DNA from: Acidisarcina polymorpha | GTDB lineage: Bacteria; Acidobacteriota; Terriglobia; Terriglobales; Acidobacteriaceae | Reading direction: 5' to 3' | Length of the DNA stretch: 64,000 bases | Assembly (NCBI RefSeq): GCF_003330725.1 | Contig: NZ_CP030840.1 | Coordinates: forward strand, 2,108,001 to 2,172,000 | In this document: in pieces, positions 27,301-35,422 of the stretch | Numbering within the stretch: the first letter of the stretch is position 1 | Layout of the letters: every line of letters starts with the position of its first letter | Made by a program: the position numbers and the translations under genes | Notes under the pieces: model-generated | Told to the model about the DNA's origin: nothing | The model's input: only the letters and a program-made list of their open reading frames with translations | Database searches by the model: none

Positions 27301-28334
27301 ATACCCCCCACATTGTCATTGTTAGATGAGCCTGTTCCGGGTAGGGACGTAGAGTAGATCATGGTCGACCCGGCAGCATCGAACTTCACTAGGTACGGGC
27401 TATCATTTTCGACAGATAAGTAAAGATTTCCTTCTGCATCAACAGCCAAAGCATCAGGGGTGTCGGAGCCTGCTCCCAAGTAGGTGGAGTAGGCCAGTAC
27501 CGGATCAATCACTAACTCCCTGCTTTGGTCATAGCTCGCTAACCGAAACCCTACGGTATTGTTCGCCAGCAGTTGGAAGCTGCCTTCGACCGGCTGACGC
27601 TGACCATCCTTCAACTGATAAACAACTGGCTTATGGAAGGCGATCTCTCCGTCCTTGGCGATGATTTCCAGGTCGCCTCCGCTGTTGAGCTTTAGCTTGC
27701 TAGCTCCGGCGAAGTGCAGGCGCGCCTGCTTGGGGTCAGCATTTGCCGCGACGACGAAGTCATACTCCAACTGCCGCTGATTTCCGTAATAGACCAGGTC
27801 AATGCCGGGATAGACATTGCTGTACTTGACCTTGGCATAAGTCGGCACATTCGTATGCCACTTCGACGAGTCTTTGCCGAGGAAGTAGTTCGCTTTGCCC
27901 GGCAGCGGATCGGCCCCGCTCACCTGCATGCCGCGCGCCGCGCCCGCGAGCTCCATGCGTACGACATCGGTCTTGACCTTGGCGGCTTTTTGAGGGGCGG
28001 CCTTGCCGCCTATTGCGCTAGTCTTCGGCTGCGAAGCAAGATCCTTGCTCAGCGACAGCACCGCGGAGGTGTCAGTCAGGAAAAGTGAATAGCCTTGTCC
28101 GCGGGAGAGGAACTTCACCTGCGGATCGCTCTGGCCTCGGTTAGCTTCAAAGCTGAGGGGCAGCTTGCCGTAAGCGGCTGTGATCGCAGGCGACGCGGCT
28201 TTCGTTGGAGAGACAAGCTTCGCGGGCGCGAGGTTCTGGTTCGCGGCAGCGATCGTGGGGTCAGGTTCCTGGGCATTGACGACCATCGGACTCATGGCCA
28301 ACAAGGAAAATGCGACGGGCAGAAAGCTCTTCAT
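24339..28334 (-). CDS. Very large secreted SBBP-repeat protein with tandem lectin-like domains
   Basis: 1331 residues. A signal peptide (1-21, ends VVNAQ) precedes a DUF7948-type domain (about 50-290; LSFEANRGQSDPQVKFLSRG). About 290-750 are SBBP beta-propeller repeats, each with patterns such as IYSTFLGG, GIEVDAEGNAFVAGYT and FPTTPGAFQ. Then come a bacterial Ig-like domain (about 755-845; SHNSSPVAGEEVTFTA-like, VDGTVVAQS), a chitobiase C-terminal type domain (about 850-930; YYTINGGTPTPSSRLY) and two tandem legume-lectin-like modules (about 940-1140 and 1145-1331), each with an ADGLTFTIQ or ADGMTFTIQ strand and GLGY. GAGGAG precedes the ATG. The protein is likely exported and binds carbohydrate; its exact role is unknown. 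It sits directly upstream of GH3 on the same strand. Confidence 0.9.
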   Translation of the reverse strand: MKSFLPVAFSLLAMSPMVVNAQEPDPTIAAANQNLAPAKLVSPTKAASPAITAAYGKLPLSFEANRGQSDPQVKFLSRGQGYSLFLTDTSAVLSLSKDLASQPKTSAIGGKAAPQKAAKVKTDVVRMELAGAARGMQVSGADPLPGKANYFLGKDSSKWHTNVPTYAKVKYSNVYPGIDLVYYGNQRQLEYDFVVAANADPKQARLHFAGASKLKLNSGGDLEIIAKDGEIAFHKPVVYQLKDGQRQPVEGSFQLLANNTVGFRLASYDQSRELVIDPVLAYSTYLGAGSDTPDALAVDAEGNLYLSVENDSPYLVKFDAAGSTMIYSTSLPGTGSSNNDNVGGIYGIAVDATGNAYLTGAATISNFPVTPGAFQTVYNSINGTGFVTKLNPTGGIVYSTLLGGSSSDFGTGIEVDAEGNAFVAGYTSSADFPTTAGAFQPKANITDSSVGFVTKLNAAGSSLIYSTFLQSTSSKENISYATGIEIDGTGDAYVAGYTHGPDFPTTPGAYSTVNTYTAYVAKLNPEGSGLVYSTYFPSEGLGSMAVDSAGDVYSVASTGPVTSGAFQASGKGWTGKLNSTGTALIYGTYVGGTGELSGKPGDLIGIAVDHQGHAFVSGYSYGGFPVTPGAFQTTYKGVNYPQRAGYSSNGVLAELNADGSALLYATYLGGSGNIHGDGDSARQAVIDGFGNVYINGIAASRDFPVTGGAFQTTNEAGGAGSPFVAKFAFHGGTTTTVTSNHSSPVAGEEVTFTAHVEPVSGTGIPPGEITWKVDGTVVAQSALNGNGSATYSTILFAPQHVIAASYLGEPDVYSASSGALTVTASQVGPPIFAVADAPGDNPVEQLMLSSTTPNTSIYYTINGGTPTPSSRLYHSPITILGTMHIQAIAVYNSASSMVSSATYTSPTYPTTPGINFSQGFPLNTSAITTNGSAAVLNGDLYLTQDGYDQAGSSFYATPVNVQSFTADFTLHISGNADGMTFTIQNSGPKALGGDGAGLGYVTIQKSLAIKFDIWDNVGEGPDSTGLYTGGNTPTVPAINLLGTGINLADDIPYGVHVTYDGAILNMTITNLFYAPDSFSHSWAIDIPATVGGSTAYVGFTGSTGGTTSHSVIQNWTYLAGAPAGPRFPTGLNGGIGLYLNGVAVPAGPAIQLTTGGENQAGSLFFPNAQNIQSFTSQFSFQIADPAADGLTFTIQGVGPVALGGIGGGLGYASIPKSVALKFDLFNNAGEGVNSTGVYIAGVAPTLPAINLAGTGINLHSGDPMVVGLVYANSVLTMTITDQITKAQYTHPFSVDIPSAVGGNTAYVGFTGATGGEVSTQSILNWTFTPKS

Positions 28335-28601
28335 GGTTGCTCCTCGGGGGATGAGGCAGTGCCGTAACGTTCTTTAAAACGGCTGCTGGTAGGGTTGGGG
28401 GTGGAGGGGTAGCATAGTCCCGAAGCGGCCGGGGACCATATAGAAATGCGAAATAACGATGCGGCCATTTCCAGCCAAAGTCAAGTGGATCTTATGGAAC
28501 CTTGGGCATTGACTCTCGATCGGCCAAAGCTTCAGGTAGATTCTCTTCTCGTGTGTTTAAGCAAACGAACGCACCGGCGGTAGTAGTCCGGCTTCGCGGC
28601 A

Positions 28602-31600
28602 ATGCAGTACGTCCAACTGCATCCGGATAATTCATCTAAGATGAGGCTGAGTTCGAAATCATTGCGGATACCCGATCGAATCTGGACGAAATCCAATTAT
28701 CGGCGAGCCTGCTTGCTGCTGTGGGTGGTCACCGTTGCCAGCCTGGCGTTCTGTCTCGATCCGCAAAAAGATCTCGGCCAGTACGGACATCGTGCGTGGC
28801 AAACCGACAGCGGCTTGCCCCAAAATACCGTTCACGCCGTCATTCAGACCCAGGACGGTTACATATGGTTGGGTACAGAAGGTGGCTTAGTCCGCTTCGA
28901 CGGCTTCGAGTTCGTCATTTACGACAAGCAAGCCCCCGCGTTTCTTCGAAGCGAAAGCATCAATTCTCTTTTTGAAGACAAAGATGGCGACCTGTGGATC
29001 GGCACCAATGATGGCCTGGTTCGCCGCCGTGGCAACCACTTCACAAACTATGGCGCTTCCAATGGGCTGCCGTCGAACACCGTCGGGTCGATCTTTCAAG
29101 ACCATCGCGGCAAGATCTGGGTCGTCACTCTAGAGGGCATTGCTAGTTACCAGGGTGGCGAGCAATTCCGCTCGTTCCCCATGAGCGACGGCATCACCAA
29201 CCCGAAGAGCCTGGCCGAAGCCCTGGATGGCTCCTTCTGGATCGGAACCCGCTTCGGAGCGGTGCATTTCAATCAGGATCATTTCGGGCCCCCGCTTCTG
29301 CTGAATGTCGAGGTGCAGACGGTTGCGGCCACAGGCGACGGGCGCATCTGGCTTGGGACCCACAACGGGCTCTACTCCTTTCCGTCGGGTAGTCCCGAAA
29401 AAAATGCTCCGGTTTCCGGACTGCCTTCGAGTGATGTCGCTTCGTTGACCGCTGCCAAAGATGGCAGTCTTTGGATTGGCACTGCCAAAGGCGCCGCTGT
29501 CCTCAAGAATGGTGAACTCACTGCGTTCAGCGCACAGAACGGCCTACCTTCGGACCGAGTTGAATCGGTGGTCGAAGACCGCGAAGGTTCGATGTGGATT
29601 GCCACCAGTCGTGGTCTCGCCCGTATCGTGAAGGACCATGTTCAGACATTCGGAGGACGCGAATCACTCTCCAGCGGAGCCGTCCTTTCCATCTTTGAAG
29701 ACCGCGAGGGCAGCCTCTGGCTCGGCACCGAATCGGGTGGCTTGGAGATGTTGCACGATCAGAAGTTCACCGCGTATACCACCGCCGATGGCCTCTCCGA
29801 TGACCTTGTGCGCTCCATCATTCAAGACCGCAAAGGCATCGTTTGGTCCGGAACCAGCGGCGGTGGGCTCGACCGCCAGGACAGCCACGGCACATTCACC
29901 AGTCTCAGCACCGCCGATGGGCTCTCGAGCGACATCGTACTCGCGCTCGGCAGCGATGCGGCTGGAAACCTCTGGGTTGGCACCCCCGATGGCCTCGACC
30001 GGATCGTAGAAGATTCCCGTGGAAGAAGAACCATCACCACCTTTACTTCAGCCGATGGTCTCGCAGATGATTTTGTCCGCTCCCTCTACGCTGCCTCGGA
30101 TGGTTCGATGTGGATCGGCACCCGCCGCGGCATCTCGCATTTCTCAAATGGCCGCTTCACTACCTACTCCAGTATGGACGGCCTCGGCAGCGACCTCGTC
30201 GGCGCCATCGTCGAAGACCCCGCGCATGTCTTATGGATCGCCACTCTCGGAGGCCTCACCCGTTTCGACCATGGTAAGTTCACGACGTTGACCACCCGCG
30301 ACGGGTTGAGCAGCAACGTCATTACTTCCCTCTATCCCGACAAACAGGGCAGCCTCTGGATTGGCACGAACCAGGGGGGTCTTAACCGGCTCAAGGATGG
30401 CAAGCTAGCCGACTTCTCCTCCGAAGCGACGCATCTTCCCGAAAGTATCTATGCCATCCTTGAAGACGCTCGAGGAAATTTATGGCTTGGTTCAAAAACC
30501 GGTATCTACCGCGCGACCAAGAAGGACCTGGATGACTTCGCCAATCACCGGCGGCCAAGTATCAGCCCAGCTGTCTACGGCACGGCGGATGGCATGAAGA
30601 TCAGCGAATGCAGTAGCGGAGGCCATCCGGCGGCCTGCAAACTGACCAATGGAAGTATGTTGTTCGCGACCCTGAAGGGCATTGCCGCCGTCGATCCCGA
30701 GCGGCTGACCTTGAATACAGTCCCGCCATCGGTAGTGATCGAACAGGTCCTGGTGGACGACCAGGTGATCGATGATCCCGTCGTTCCGAAAAGTACCTCC
30801 GCTGCAGCCTTCATCGTGCCACCCGGCCACAGGCGCTTTGAATTCCACTACGCCGGCCTCAGCTTCATCGCGCCTCAGAAGGTTCGCTTTCGCTACAAGC
30901 TCGAAGGATTCGACCGTGACTGGGTAGACGCCGGAGCGCGGCGGACAGCCTATTACACGAACCTGCCTCCCGGGGCATACAGCTTCCGCGTGATTGCCTC
31001 CAACAATGATGGTGTCTGGAACCAGAGTGGAGCAAGCTCAGATTTCCGGCTGCAGCCGCACCTTTATCAGACCTGGTGGTTTTACCTTGCTTTAATCGCC
31101 GCCCTCGCGCTGTTCGCCTATCAGGCTTACCACTGGAGATTGCGCCAGATTGAACTGCGCTACGATGCCGTGCTCTCCGAGCGAGGACGCATCGCCCGCG
31201 AGATCCATGACACCCTCGCCCAGGGCTTGGTCGGCATCTCCGTTCAACTCGAACTCGTGAACCGGCTGCTCGCTTCTTCAGTCGAAAGCGCCAGAGCGCA
31301 ACTGGACCAGGCTCGCGGACTGGTTCGAGAGAGCCTGACGGAGGCGCGCAGCTCCATCTGGGACCTGCGCTCGCAAGCGGCCGAAACTGAGGACTTCGCG
31401 ACCCGGCTGGCGCGCATGGCAGCCACCGCAACCGAGCGCTCCACATCGAAAATCAGGGTTAAATCCAAGGTCTCAGGAGCTTACCGCCCGGTCTCTCCAA
31501 AGGCAGAGGCGGAGTTGCTGCGGATTGCGCAAGAAGCAGTCACCAACGCCGTCCGCCATGCCCAGCCGGTTCACATCGCCATTGAGCTCCGCTTCGGTGC

Positions 31601-31799
31601 ACGTGATTTACTAATGACTATCCAAGACGACGGATGCGGCTTTAACGGTCAGCTGCATCCACAATCGTCCGGGCCTCAGGGCCACTTTGGCCTTGCCGGC
31701 ATGCGGGAACGGGCGGAACAAATCGGCGCTATATTCGTTGTTGACAGCGCGCCCGGAAAAGGCACACGGGTCTCCGTCCAAGTACCAATTGACGCATAA
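28602..31799 (+). CDS. Periplasmic beta-propeller sensor histidine kinase (HisKA_3)
   Basis: 1065-residue sensor kinase. An N-terminal membrane segment (about 34-52) precedes a long periplasmic region (about 55-700) of two-component regulator propeller repeats, each with xDGxLWIGTxxGL (for example DGYIWLGTEGGL, DGDLWIGTNDGL). A Y_Y_Y immunoglobulin-like domain follows (about 730-815, FEFHYAGLSF, FRVIASNNDG). The second membrane helix is at 825-845. The cytoplasmic part has the phosphoacceptor H869 in REIHDTLAQGLVG and an HATPase_c domain with the N box EAVTNAVRHA and glycine boxes DDGCGF and GHFGLAGM. In the human-gut equivalents such proteins sense oligosaccharides; here neighbouring glycoside hydrolases point the same way. 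The matching regulator is two genes downstream. Confidence 0.95.
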   Translation: MQYVQLHPDNSSKMRLSSKSLRIPDRIWTKSNYRRACLLLWVVTVASLAFCLDPQKDLGQYGHRAWQTDSGLPQNTVHAVIQTQDGYIWLGTEGGLVRFDGFEFVIYDKQAPAFLRSESINSLFEDKDGDLWIGTNDGLVRRRGNHFTNYGASNGLPSNTVGSIFQDHRGKIWVVTLEGIASYQGGEQFRSFPMSDGITNPKSLAEALDGSFWIGTRFGAVHFNQDHFGPPLLLNVEVQTVAATGDGRIWLGTHNGLYSFPSGSPEKNAPVSGLPSSDVASLTAAKDGSLWIGTAKGAAVLKNGELTAFSAQNGLPSDRVESVVEDREGSMWIATSRGLARIVKDHVQTFGGRESLSSGAVLSIFEDREGSLWLGTESGGLEMLHDQKFTAYTTADGLSDDLVRSIIQDRKGIVWSGTSGGGLDRQDSHGTFTSLSTADGLSSDIVLALGSDAAGNLWVGTPDGLDRIVEDSRGRRTITTFTSADGLADDFVRSLYAASDGSMWIGTRRGISHFSNGRFTTYSSMDGLGSDLVGAIVEDPAHVLWIATLGGLTRFDHGKFTTLTTRDGLSSNVITSLYPDKQGSLWIGTNQGGLNRLKDGKLADFSSEATHLPESIYAILEDARGNLWLGSKTGIYRATKKDLDDFANHRRPSISPAVYGTADGMKISECSSGGHPAACKLTNGSMLFATLKGIAAVDPERLTLNTVPPSVVIEQVLVDDQVIDDPVVPKSTSAAAFIVPPGHRRFEFHYAGLSFIAPQKVRFRYKLEGFDRDWVDAGARRTAYYTNLPPGAYSFRVIASNNDGVWNQSGASSDFRLQPHLYQTWWFYLALIAALALFAYQAYHWRLRQIELRYDAVLSERGRIAREIHDTLAQGLVGISVQLELVNRLLASSVESARAQLDQARGLVRESLTEARSSIWDLRSQAAETEDFATRLARMAATATERSTSKIRVKSKVSGAYRPVSPKAEAELLRIAQEAVTNAVRHAQPVHIAIELRFGARDLLMTIQDDGCGFNGQLHPQSSGPQGHFGLAGMRERAEQIGAIFVVDSAPGKGTRVSVQVPIDA

Positions 31800-31894
31800 G
31801 GGAAGCGGTGGATGCAAGGTGGAACACTCGTTTGTTGGATTCCTTGTACCTGCTTTTGCTCTGATTTCAGAGCCTGACATAATAGGGCAATTAC

Positions 31895-32290
31895 ATGAAC
31901 ACCGCCGAAACGCTGCGCGAGCTTGAAGAACAACTGCTGGACAGCTCGATCCGTAAGAACGCGGAGGCTATCTCCTCTCTGCTTGCTGAGGACTTTCAGG
32001 AGTTCGGGAGTTCCGGACGAGTCTTTTCGAAGCCGGAGATTATCGCCACGCTCCAGACCGAATCCCCGGCGAGGCTTTCCTTGGGCCACTTCCATGCGCA
32101 GCTACTGGCGAACAACATCGCGCTGATCACCTACAGGTCGAGGCGGGAAGAGCCAGGAATGCCTGCAATCGAGACCTTGCGAAATTCTATATGGGTGGTT
32201 CGGGACGGCCATTGGAGACTACTCTTTCATCAAGGAACTCGGGCTTTAGAGAGTCCGGCTAACGATACTCAACTTAGGAACGAGCCTTAG
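31895..32290 (+). CDS. DUF4440 (NTF2-like) protein between sensor kinase and regulator
   Basis: 131 residues forming an NTF2-like cone fold: an N-terminal helix (LRELEEQLLDSSIRKN), then LLAEDFQEFGSSG, LSLGHFHAQLLANNIALITY and a C-terminal NSIWVVRDGHWRLLFHQGT, all typical of DUF4440. Members range from enzymes to ligand-binding and association domains; none of the known catalytic sets is obvious. It lies 95 bases after the kinase and only 2 bases before the response regulator, so it is part of the signalling operon and may act as an accessory ligand binder. Cytosolic: no signal peptide is visible. Confidence 0.85.
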   Translation: MNTAETLRELEEQLLDSSIRKNAEAISSLLAEDFQEFGSSGRVFSKPEIIATLQTESPARLSLGHFHAQLLANNIALITYRSRREEPGMPAIETLRNSIWVVRDGHWRLLFHQGTRALESPANDTQLRNEP

Positions 32291-32292
32291 CA

Positions 32293-32919
32293 ATGACCGA
32301 AGCAATTCGCATCATGGTTGTCGAAGACCACCACGTCGTTCGCCAGGGCCTGATGGCCCTCATCAAGACTGTTCCAGGCCTCGAGGTCATCGCCGAGGCG
32401 CCAGATGGCAAAGAGGCCGTAAGGCAATACCGGCAGCACAAGCCCGATATCACGCTGATGGATCTTCGCCTGCCAAATCTTGGCGGCGTCGATGCGATCA
32501 CCGCAATTCGCGCCGAATTCCCCGCCGCCCGCATCATTGTTTTGACCACCTTCGATGGCGATGAAGATATCTATCGAGCCCTGCAGGCAGGGGCGCGCGG
32601 CTACTTGCTCAAAGGGATGGATGCCGACGAGCTCATCGACGCGATCCGCACCGTTCACAATGGGAAGACTCGCATCCCGGCCACCGTCGCCCAGCGCCTT
32701 GCCGGCCGGATGGGTGGCCAGGAACTTACCGGCCGTGAGACTGACGTCCTCAAGCAGATCGTGGCCGGCAAAAGTAACAAAGAGATTGCCTCGTTCCTTT
32801 TCATCTCCGAAGCTACAGTGAAGACGCACATCAACAGTTTGCTGGGCAAGCTCGGCGTTACCGATCGGACTCAGGCAGCTACAACTGCTCTACAACGAGG
32901 AATTGTCCACCTTGATTGA
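32293..32919 (+). CDS. NarL/FixJ-type response regulator
   Basis: 208-residue DNA-binding regulator. The receiver domain (1-125) has the acidic D12, phosphoacceptor D57 (in LMDLRLPNLGG), the switch Thr in IIVLTTFDGDE and the conserved Lys in GARGYLLKGM. The LuxR-type helix-turn-helix domain lies at about 145-205 (LTGRETDVLKQIVAGKSNKEIA, recognition helix FISEATVKTHINSLLGKLG). It should be phosphorylated by the propeller kinase upstream and bind promoters as a dimer; the GH2 and GH3 genes nearby are reasonable targets but no shared operator was found by eye. Confidence 0.95.
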   Translation: MTEAIRIMVVEDHHVVRQGLMALIKTVPGLEVIAEAPDGKEAVRQYRQHKPDITLMDLRLPNLGGVDAITAIRAEFPAARIIVLTTFDGDEDIYRALQAGARGYLLKGMDADELIDAIRTVHNGKTRIPATVAQRLAGRMGGQELTGRETDVLKQIVAGKSNKEIASFLFISEATVKTHINSLLGKLGVTDRTQAATTALQRGIVHLD

Positions 32920-32952
32920 CGTTTCCTTGATAAGTATCGACGGCGGTTACTT

Positions 32953-33474
32953 ATGAGATCGTCGCTGCTCAGGCTCGTCCTGGCGACTCTGTGCATGCTG
33001 TCACTGCTGCCCCTGGGTGCGCAAGAGAAGTCAGGTTGGCGCGAAGCTTCACCGAGCGAATTGAAGACCCTGATCCCGGCGCGCGCTCCGGTTGAAAAGG
33101 AGCGCATCGAGACCGAATTTCGCACGGCTTCCGGTATCACCGATGGCAGCCACCGCTTCATCGCCGGAGTCGTGCTCATTACCGCCGGCTATTCCGCCGA
33201 GGGCAAATACTCCCACTTTGTGATCGTCCAAGCGCCCATCAAAGTTGGCGATATCGCCCTGTCGCCAGGCCAGTATGTCTTCGGTTGGACGCATAAGGAA
33301 GATTTGCTCACCGTGAAGTTCTATGAAGCCGCAACCGGCAAACCGCTAGGCTCCGTCGATGCCACTCTGAATCCCACCATCAAGAGTGTCGCCTCGTTCC
33401 GCATCTGGCCGCCAAACGAAAAGTCCGTGATGCAAATTGGCAGATTCACCTTCCCCTATCAGCTGGTTCCATAA
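32953..33474 (+). CDS. Small secreted protein of unknown function
   Basis: 173 residues with a clear signal peptide (MRSSLLRLVLATLCMLSLLP, cleavage near GAQ-EKSG). The mature part is beta-rich: HFVIVQAPIKVGDIALSPG, GQYVFGWTHKEDLLTVKFYE, then a repeated strand pattern ending in MQIGRFTFPYQLVP. I recognise no named family; related small secreted proteins occur in Acidobacteriota. It starts 33 bases after the response regulator on the same strand and may be part of the operon or its target. Confidence 0.75.
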   Translation: MRSSLLRLVLATLCMLSLLPLGAQEKSGWREASPSELKTLIPARAPVEKERIETEFRTASGITDGSHRFIAGVVLITAGYSAEGKYSHFVIVQAPIKVGDIALSPGQYVFGWTHKEDLLTVKFYEAATGKPLGSVDATLNPTIKSVASFRIWPPNEKSVMQIGRFTFPYQLVP

Positions 33475-33478
33475 GTTG

Positions 33479-33509
33479 TTCAGGTTTTTTGCTTCGGACG
33501 GGCCCTGAA
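33479..33509. terminator. Hairpin between convergent genes
   Basis: TTCAGG (33479-33484) and CCTGAA (33504-33509) flank a loop containing a run of six T. It lies in the 41-base gap between the secreted protein gene and the convergent GH2 gene and may serve both as a weak bidirectional terminator. Confidence 0.4.
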
Positions 33510-33515
33510 ACTGAC

Positions 33516-35348
33516 TCAGTGCGCCAGTTTCGCGTAATAGTCCTGTAGCACAAAAAACGCCTTCTTCTTGATCCCCTTGTTCGAGATCACCCCTTTGCGA
33601 TTGTAGAAGTCTTGTATGTTCGGCAGTTGCCGCGTTGGGGACCGGAAATCCATCAGCACCCAGGGCGTAGTCCCCGCCAGAAAAGGGATCTTGCTGAGCA
33701 TCGCCAGCTGTTGCTTAAAGATCTCTGCTTGCATCTCTTCGGAGAAGCGCGCATTGATCTCACCGTGAAGTCCCGACTTCGCACCGCCGCCCCACTCACT
33801 CATAATCAGAGGCTTGTTGTAGGGATTTTGCCATGTATAGAGCGGAGCATCTTCCGGCTTTCCGTTGTACCAGCCTATGTATTCGTTCGACCCCAACACA
33901 TCCAGGGAGGCGCCGAGCGGATCGTCGAGTATCGCGGTCTTGCCATCCATGTGGGTCAACAGCGCGGAGGTCACCAGCCGGGTAGGATCCTGGGCATGCG
34001 CCTCGTCGACGAGCGCCTTAAGAAAAATCAGCCGCTCCGGGCTCTTGGGAGTTTCATTCGAGACCGACCACAAAATTACCGATGCTTTGTTGTGGTCGCG
34101 TCGGATATTCTCCGATAGCTGCTGCTTCGCCGACTCGAGCGCGTGCGCACCTTTCCAGTCGATCGACCAATAAGTCGGCACCTCCGACCACACCAGGATG
34201 CCGAGTTTGTCAGCCTCGCGGGTCATGTGTTCGTCATGCGGATAGTGGGCAAGCCGCACAAAGTTTCCATGCAGCTCATGCACCCATCCAAGCAACGTAT
34301 CGGCGTCCTGCTGCGACCAAGCCCTGCCTCCGCGATAGGGCGCCTCGGCATGAGTGTTAATGCCACGCAAGAAAATCGGCTTGCCGTTGAGCAGGATCCG
34401 GTCGCCCTCCACCTCGACGGTGCGAAACCCTATGTCGTCGTCCAGATGGTCTTCGCCGGCTTTGATCTGGATGCGATAGAGCTTCGGATGATCGGGGGCC
34501 CAACGAACAAGCCCCTGCGGTGCAAACGAGAACTTAGCGTTACCATCCTCCCCGACGGTGGACTCTCGGTCGACATTGAGTTCAGGAATCCGCAGAGTCA
34601 ACGCCGAGCCTGCTTTCGAGCCGACCAGGTGCACATAGCCTTCGATCTGGTCTCCGGCGCCGCGTCGCAGTTGGAGAGAATAGTCATCGACGTAGCTCTG
34701 CGGAACGTCGACAAGAAACACTTGGCGCGTCAATCCCCCATAGTTCCACCAGTCGGTCTTCATTGCTGGAACCGTATCCGGCCGCCGCGAGTCATCCACC
34801 GCCACAACGACGAAGTTGCCTTCGGGCTTCAAGACGTTCGTGACCTCGCAATCGAAGGGGGTAAAACCGCCCTCATGATCGCAGACATGAACATCGTTCA
34901 CAAAGACCGAAGCGCGATGGTTGGCTGCTCCAAAGTGCAGGAATGTCCGCATCCCGGCCTTTGGCTGATGGCTGAAGTCCTTCTCATACCAGACCAGGCC
35001 TTCATAGAGAAGCAGGTTATCGTGCTGAGAATTCCAATCTCCAGGCACCTGCAAAACCGGCGAGGTCGCAAAGTCATACTCCACCAGGTCTGTCCCGTTG
35101 AAATGCGCATTCTTCGCATAACCGTTCAGGTTCGGCTTGTCTGGATCGTCCCCCCATCCGTTCCGGTATGGGTCAACGATGTAGTGCCACGCGCCATCGA
35201 GACTCACCGCAGGGCGATGATCGATATCCACCAGCAGCGTCGGGGCTTGCACCGTTGTCTGCGCCGAGGCTGGCAAAAGGAACGGCCCTGCCGAGATAAA
35301 CAGGGGCGCCAATCGGCTCAGAAAAAACAAAAATGGCAGAGGTCGCAT
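33516..35348 (-). CDS. Secreted glycoside hydrolase family 2 (beta-glucuronidase/galactosidase type)
   Basis: 610 residues with a signal peptide (about 1-29, ends PASAQ). The sugar-binding jelly-roll domain comes first (about 45-215; VSLDGAWHY, VPGDWNSQ, FLHFGAANHRASVFVN), then an immunoglobulin-like domain (about 217-312) and the catalytic TIM barrel (about 315-605). The acid/base is E432 in WSVSNETP and the nucleophile is E518 in PLIMSEWGGG. HAEAPYRGGR and NFVRLAHYPHDE line the pocket. Members act on beta-glucuronides, beta-galactosides or beta-mannosides; the short form of about 600 residues is closest to glucuronidases, but the substrate is not settled. It converges on the small secreted protein gene and diverges from the AAC(3)-like gene. 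Confidence 0.93.
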   Translation of the reverse strand: MRPLPFLFFLSRLAPLFISAGPFLLPASAQTTVQAPTLLVDIDHRPAVSLDGAWHYIVDPYRNGWGDDPDKPNLNGYAKNAHFNGTDLVEYDFATSPVLQVPGDWNSQHDNLLLYEGLVWYEKDFSHQPKAGMRTFLHFGAANHRASVFVNDVHVCDHEGGFTPFDCEVTNVLKPEGNFVVVAVDDSRRPDTVPAMKTDWWNYGGLTRQVFLVDVPQSYVDDYSLQLRRGAGDQIEGYVHLVGSKAGSALTLRIPELNVDRESTVGEDGNAKFSFAPQGLVRWAPDHPKLYRIQIKAGEDHLDDDIGFRTVEVEGDRILLNGKPIFLRGINTHAEAPYRGGRAWSQQDADTLLGWVHELHGNFVRLAHYPHDEHMTREADKLGILVWSEVPTYWSIDWKGAHALESAKQQLSENIRRDHNKASVILWSVSNETPKSPERLIFLKALVDEAHAQDPTRLVTSALLTHMDGKTAILDDPLGASLDVLGSNEYIGWYNGKPEDAPLYTWQNPYNKPLIMSEWGGGAKSGLHGEINARFSEEMQAEIFKQQLAMLSKIPFLAGTTPWVLMDFRSPTRQLPNIQDFYNRKGVISNKGIKKKAFFVLQDYYAKLAH

Positions 35349-35422
35349 GCCACCTATACTAATGCCACGAACAGGATCCCCCTAAGCACATCCGACGCAG
35401 CGTAGGAGTAAGGTCGTTTGCC

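Noticed and set aside
34143-35405. 420-codon plus-strand frame opposite GH2
   Set aside because: Antisense shadow; GH2 shows signal peptide and catalytic Glu pair.
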